From Gammaproteobacteria bacterium (GTDB lineage: Bacteria; Pseudomonadota; Gammaproteobacteria; Ga0077536), in NCBI GenBank assembly GCA_023257255.1, contig JALRCR010000013.1, forward strand, positions 1 to 35,631: DNA of 35,631 bases, written 5' to 3'. Positions within the stretch are counted from its first letter, which is position 1; the number at the start of each line of letters is the position of its first letter. Of this stretch, positions 33,390-35,631 are shown in pieces. The position numbers were made by a program, and so were the translations under genes. The notes under the pieces are model-generated. The model made no database searches. It worked only from the letters and a program-made list of their open reading frames with translations, and was not told the DNA's origin.

Positions 33390-33971
33390 TCAGAACAGCA
33401 GCTGGGCTACCGCCGGGGTTAACCGGCCGTGGACCATGAACGCAATCCGGTAATCTTGCAGAATCTGCTGGCGGACCACCGCCGCAAGTCGCTCCACATT
33501 GCCAGGCAAGTTCGGTTGCGGATTAGGCTGCGGCTGCAAACGCCGCAAAGCGCCCAACATCTGCTCCTCCGACAGGGCCTGTGACCCGCTCTCGGCGAGG
33601 GCCGCCTCAAACTGTCGCACCTGATTGCCGACCACCCGCGCCTGTGCAAGCTGCACCGGCGCTGCTTCCGCCGTAGCGGCCACAGCCGCGGCCTGCGCCG
33701 CCTCAGCCGCCTGTCCGGACACCTCGGCCTGCTGCCCGGCCTCACGTCCTGCCTCACGCACCATGGCGGCGATCGCGGTAAACACCATGGCGTTCGCCAG
33801 CGTCTCGCCCGCCAGATCGGTGGGCTGAAAATCAGCGCTCGCCACCGGTTCCACCGGGCGCGCACTTTCTACGGGCGTCGAGGGCGGCACCGTACTCCAG
33901 GTCGGCGCAGCCGCCGCCGTCTCGACGACCGGCGGCGCATAAGCCCCTGGAATCTGGGTGACTCCTGACAC
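33390..33971 (-). CDS. Unknown Ala/Gln/Val-rich protein between flagellin genes
   Basis: 193 residues from GTG 33971: GGAGG lies 6 bases upstream, whereas a TTG at 33977 abuts the same site. There is no signal peptide or membrane segment. The N-terminus is Pro/Ala-rich and likely disordered; a helical Ala-rich centre (about 60-115) follows; the C-terminus (ERLAAVVRQQILQDYRIAFMVHGRLTPAVAQLLF) looks like a folded helical end. I recognise no family; it is not FlaG. Its site and a candidate FliA promoter (34010-34035) suggest expression with late genes. It could be a cytoplasmic flagellin partner or a secreted minor filament protein (inference). Confidence 0.65.
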   Translation of the reverse strand: MSGVTQIPGAYAPPVVETAAAAPTWSTVPPSTPVESARPVEPVASADFQPTDLAGETLANAMVFTAIAAMVREAGREAGQQAEVSGQAAEAAQAAAVAATAEAAPVQLAQARVVGNQVRQFEAALAESGSQALSEEQMLGALRRLQPQPNPQPNLPGNVERLAAVVRQQILQDYRIAFMVHGRLTPAVAQLLF

Positions 33972-34009
33972 GAGCAACCTCCATCTGGACCTGGCCGCCT
34001 ACTTCAGTG

Positions 34010-34035
34010 AAGACGACCGCGTTTAAAAAACTTTA
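34010..34035 (-). promoter_or_regulatory. Candidate FliA (sigma-28) promoter for the 193-residue gene
   Basis: The minus strand reads TAAAGTTT, a full match to the sigma-28 -35. Counted from TAAA, 14 bases separate it from GTCGTCTT. The -10 box equals the one before flgM. The predicted start is about 30 bases before GTG 33971. Confidence 0.5.
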
Positions 34036-34124
34036 GTAAGGCCTGACACCACCGGCACGCCGGCCCGGGTTTGGGAAGCTTCGATCTGCCCCCACGCGCC
34101 GGACCCGTGGTCGCCGGCTGGCCA

Positions 34125-34973
34125 TTACTGCAGCAGCGTCAGCACGCTCTGCGACATCCGGTTGGCCTGCGCCAACATGGCAGTACCCGCCTGCTGCAAG
34201 ATCTGGCCGCGCGTCATGTTGCTGGTTTCCACCGCGTAGTCCGCGTCCTGGATCCGGCTGCGGGACATCTCGGTGTTGGTCACCACGTTGGTCAGGTTGG
34301 ACACGGTGTGCTCAAGGCGATTGTTGACCGCCCCCAGATCAGAGCGCTGTTCGACGACCTGCTTGATGGCAGCGTCTACTGTAGTCAGTGCGTCGGCGGC
34401 CTTGGTGGCATCCTCAACCGAAGCGGTGGCAATGAACTTGCTGTTGGCCACATCGCCAAGCTCGGTGGTGTCCATGGACTTCAGATCAATGGCGATATCT
34501 TCGGCACCGTTGGCCGCGCTCGCACCGGCCTTGATCTTCAGGCTCAGGCCGCCGGTCGTGTTGAACAGGGCGCGGCCGTTGAAGTTGGTGGTGTTGGCAA
34601 TGCGGTCGATTTCTTCTGCCAGTTGCTTCACTTCCGAATCCAGGTAGCCGCGGTCTTCGCTACTGTTGGTGTCGTTCAGCGACTGAATGGCGAGTTCACG
34701 GATCCGCTGCAGCATGTTCTCGACTTCGCCGAGCGCACCATCGGCCACCGAGGCCAGTGAAATGCCGTCGTTGGCGTTTTTCACGGCGATGTTCAGACCG
34801 CGGATTTGCGAGGTCATGCGGGAAGAAATCGCGAGGCCCGCGGCGTCATCGCCACCCCGGTTGATCTTGAGGCCGGTCGAGAGGCGCTCCATGGCTTTCT
34901 CGGTGCTGATGCGCGAGTTGCGCAGCGCGGACTGTGCCGTAATGGAGGACACGTTGGTGTTAATCGTCGTCAT
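34125..34973 (-). CDS. Flagellin, 282 residues
   Basis: A compact flagellin of D0/D1 only. The N-terminus (TTINTNVSSITAQSALRNS, MERLSTGLKINRGGDDAAGLAISSRM) and C-terminus (VTNTEMSRSRIQDADYAVETSNM, ending VLTLLQ) are complete. It is nearly identical to the rightmost flagellin over its last 75 or so residues. GGAG lies 8 bases before ATG. I find no convincing sigma-54 or FliA promoter in the 127 bases before it, so it may be read through from the rightmost copy. Confidence 0.97.
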   Translation of the reverse strand: MTTINTNVSSITAQSALRNSRISTEKAMERLSTGLKINRGGDDAAGLAISSRMTSQIRGLNIAVKNANDGISLASVADGALGEVENMLQRIRELAIQSLNDTNSSEDRGYLDSEVKQLAEEIDRIANTTNFNGRALFNTTGGLSLKIKAGASAANGAEDIAIDLKSMDTTELGDVANSKFIATASVEDATKAADALTTVDAAIKQVVEQRSDLGAVNNRLEHTVSNLTNVVTNTEMSRSRIQDADYAVETSNMTRGQILQQAGTAMLAQANRMSQSVLTLLQ

Positions 34974-35051
34974 GGCTGAAAACTCCAGAAATTGAGAGAT
35001 TCAAATCGTTACGTTATGGCTGCTGGTGGACTGCTCTGGGTCTGGGAGAGA

Positions 35052-35069
35052 GGGGGGCCAGAGCCCCCC
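35052..35069 (-). terminator. GC-rich hairpin after the rightmost flagellin gene
   Basis: A perfect 7-base stem (GGGGGGC/GCCCCCC) with a 4-base loop lies 31 bases after the flagellin stop (35101). There is no T-run after it on the minus strand, so it could be an mRNA 3'-stabiliser or a partial terminator rather than a full intrinsic terminator. Confidence 0.5.
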
Positions 35070-35100
35070 CTGAACCGCAGACCCTTTACAGTGGTTTCAC

Positions 35101-35631
35101 TTACTGCAGCAGGGCCAGCACGCTCTGCGACATCTTGTTGGCCTGGGCCAACATTGCCGTCCCTGCCTGCTGCAGGATTTGGCCGCGCGTCATGTTGCTG
35201 GTTTCCACCGCGTAGTCCGCGTCCTGAATCCGGCTGCGGGACATCTCCGTGTTGGTCACCACGTTGGTCAGGTTGGACACCGTGTGCTCCAGGCGATTGC
35301 TCACCGCACCCAGATCCGAACGCTGCTCAACGACCTGCTTGATGGCCGCGTCTACCGCACTCAAAGCCTTCGCCGCATCAGCCACGTTGGCCACGCTGGC
35401 CGCCGAGATATCGGTGGTGGCGTCGCCGAGGTCAGCGGTATCCATCGACTTCAAGGTGATGCTGATGTCTTCGGCCGCATTGCTGGCGCTGGCACCGGCC
35501 TTGATCTTCAAGGTCAGACCCGCCGTGATATCGAACAGGTTCTTGCCGTTGAAGTTGGTGGTGTTGGCAATGCGGTCGATTTCCTCGGCCAGCTGCGCGA
35601 CTTCCGAGTCCAGGTAGCCGCGATCTTCAGT
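35101..35631 (-). CDS. Flagellin, 3' part only (cut by window edge)
   Basis: 176 codons are visible, and the frame is open to the right edge at TEDRGYLDSEVAQLAEEIDR. That corresponds to about residue 107 in the 282-residue copy, so roughly 105 N-terminal residues lie outside the window. The C-terminal D0/D1 part is complete and almost identical to the neighbouring flagellin, whereas the middle (about 60 residues near AAEDISITLKSMDTADLG) differs. A hairpin follows the stop. Confidence 0.95.
   Translation of the reverse strand, partial: TEDRGYLDSEVAQLAEEIDRIANTTNFNGKNLFDITAGLTLKIKAGASASNAAEDISITLKSMDTADLGDATTDISAASVANVADAAKALSAVDAAIKQVVEQRSDLGAVSNRLEHTVSNLTNVVTNTEMSRSRIQDADYAVETSNMTRGQILQQAGTAMLAQANKMSQSVLALLQ

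Overview
The window is one dense, GC-rich flagellar locus. It encodes an almost complete type III export apparatus, the MS-ring/C-ring switch, the cap, three flagellins, the flagellar sigma factor with its anti-sigma factor, and two sigma-54 activators. The order flhA-flhF-flhG-fliA, the flgA-flgM-flgN set next to FlgP/FlgT-like proteins, a DUF2802-like gene, and sigma-54 activators beside fliE all suggest a polarly flagellated gammaproteobacterium. I cannot place it more precisely from sequence alone. Rod and hook genes (flgB to flgL), motor stators and chemotaxis genes are not in the window, apart from one stray rod/hook-family gene.

Layout, left to right. (1) 111-2752, plus strand: a receiver-EAL protein, a short degenerate EAL-like protein and a coiled-coil protein. 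(2) 2699-3469, minus: a FlgF/FlgG-family axial protein with its own sigma-54-type promoter, divergent from an unknown 161-residue gene (3494-3979, plus). (3) 8765-3993, minus: flhA-flhF-flhG-fliA from a near-consensus sigma-54 promoter. (4) 8957-12807, plus: flgP, flgT-like, LysM protein, flgA, flgM, flgN and a DUF2802-like gene, from a second sigma-54 promoter facing away from the first. (5) 28364-12761, minus: a 15.6-kb operon that begins with an activator lacking a DNA-binding domain (fleT-like), then fliE-F-G-H-I-J-K-L-M-N-O-P-Q-R-flhB, and ends with three genes of unknown function. (6) 28500-29657, plus: a second, divergent sigma-54 activator that has a Fis-type helix-turn-helix (fleQ-like). 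(7) 35631-29641, minus: three flagellin genes (the rightmost cut by the window edge), an unknown 193-residue gene between two of them, fliD, fliS and a fliT-like gene.

How it works together. The fleQ-like/fleT-like pair, with fleT leading the fliE operon, resembles the two-activator scheme described for the Fla1 system of Rhodobacter sphaeroides. I see five good sigma-54 -24/-12 elements (before fleT, flhA, flgP, the FlgF/G-like gene and the 301-residue flagellin). I also see a recurring TAAA-N14/15-GTCGTCT(T/C) element before flgM, fliS and the 193-residue gene, which I propose as the local FliA (sigma-28) promoter. Early structural genes would therefore be sigma-54 driven, and flgM/fliS-class genes FliA driven.

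There is no gene-free stretch over 300 bases. The longest gaps are the promoter regions at 8766-8956, 34974-35100, 33972-34124 and 28365-28499. I found no tRNA, rRNA, CRISPR array or insertion sequence.
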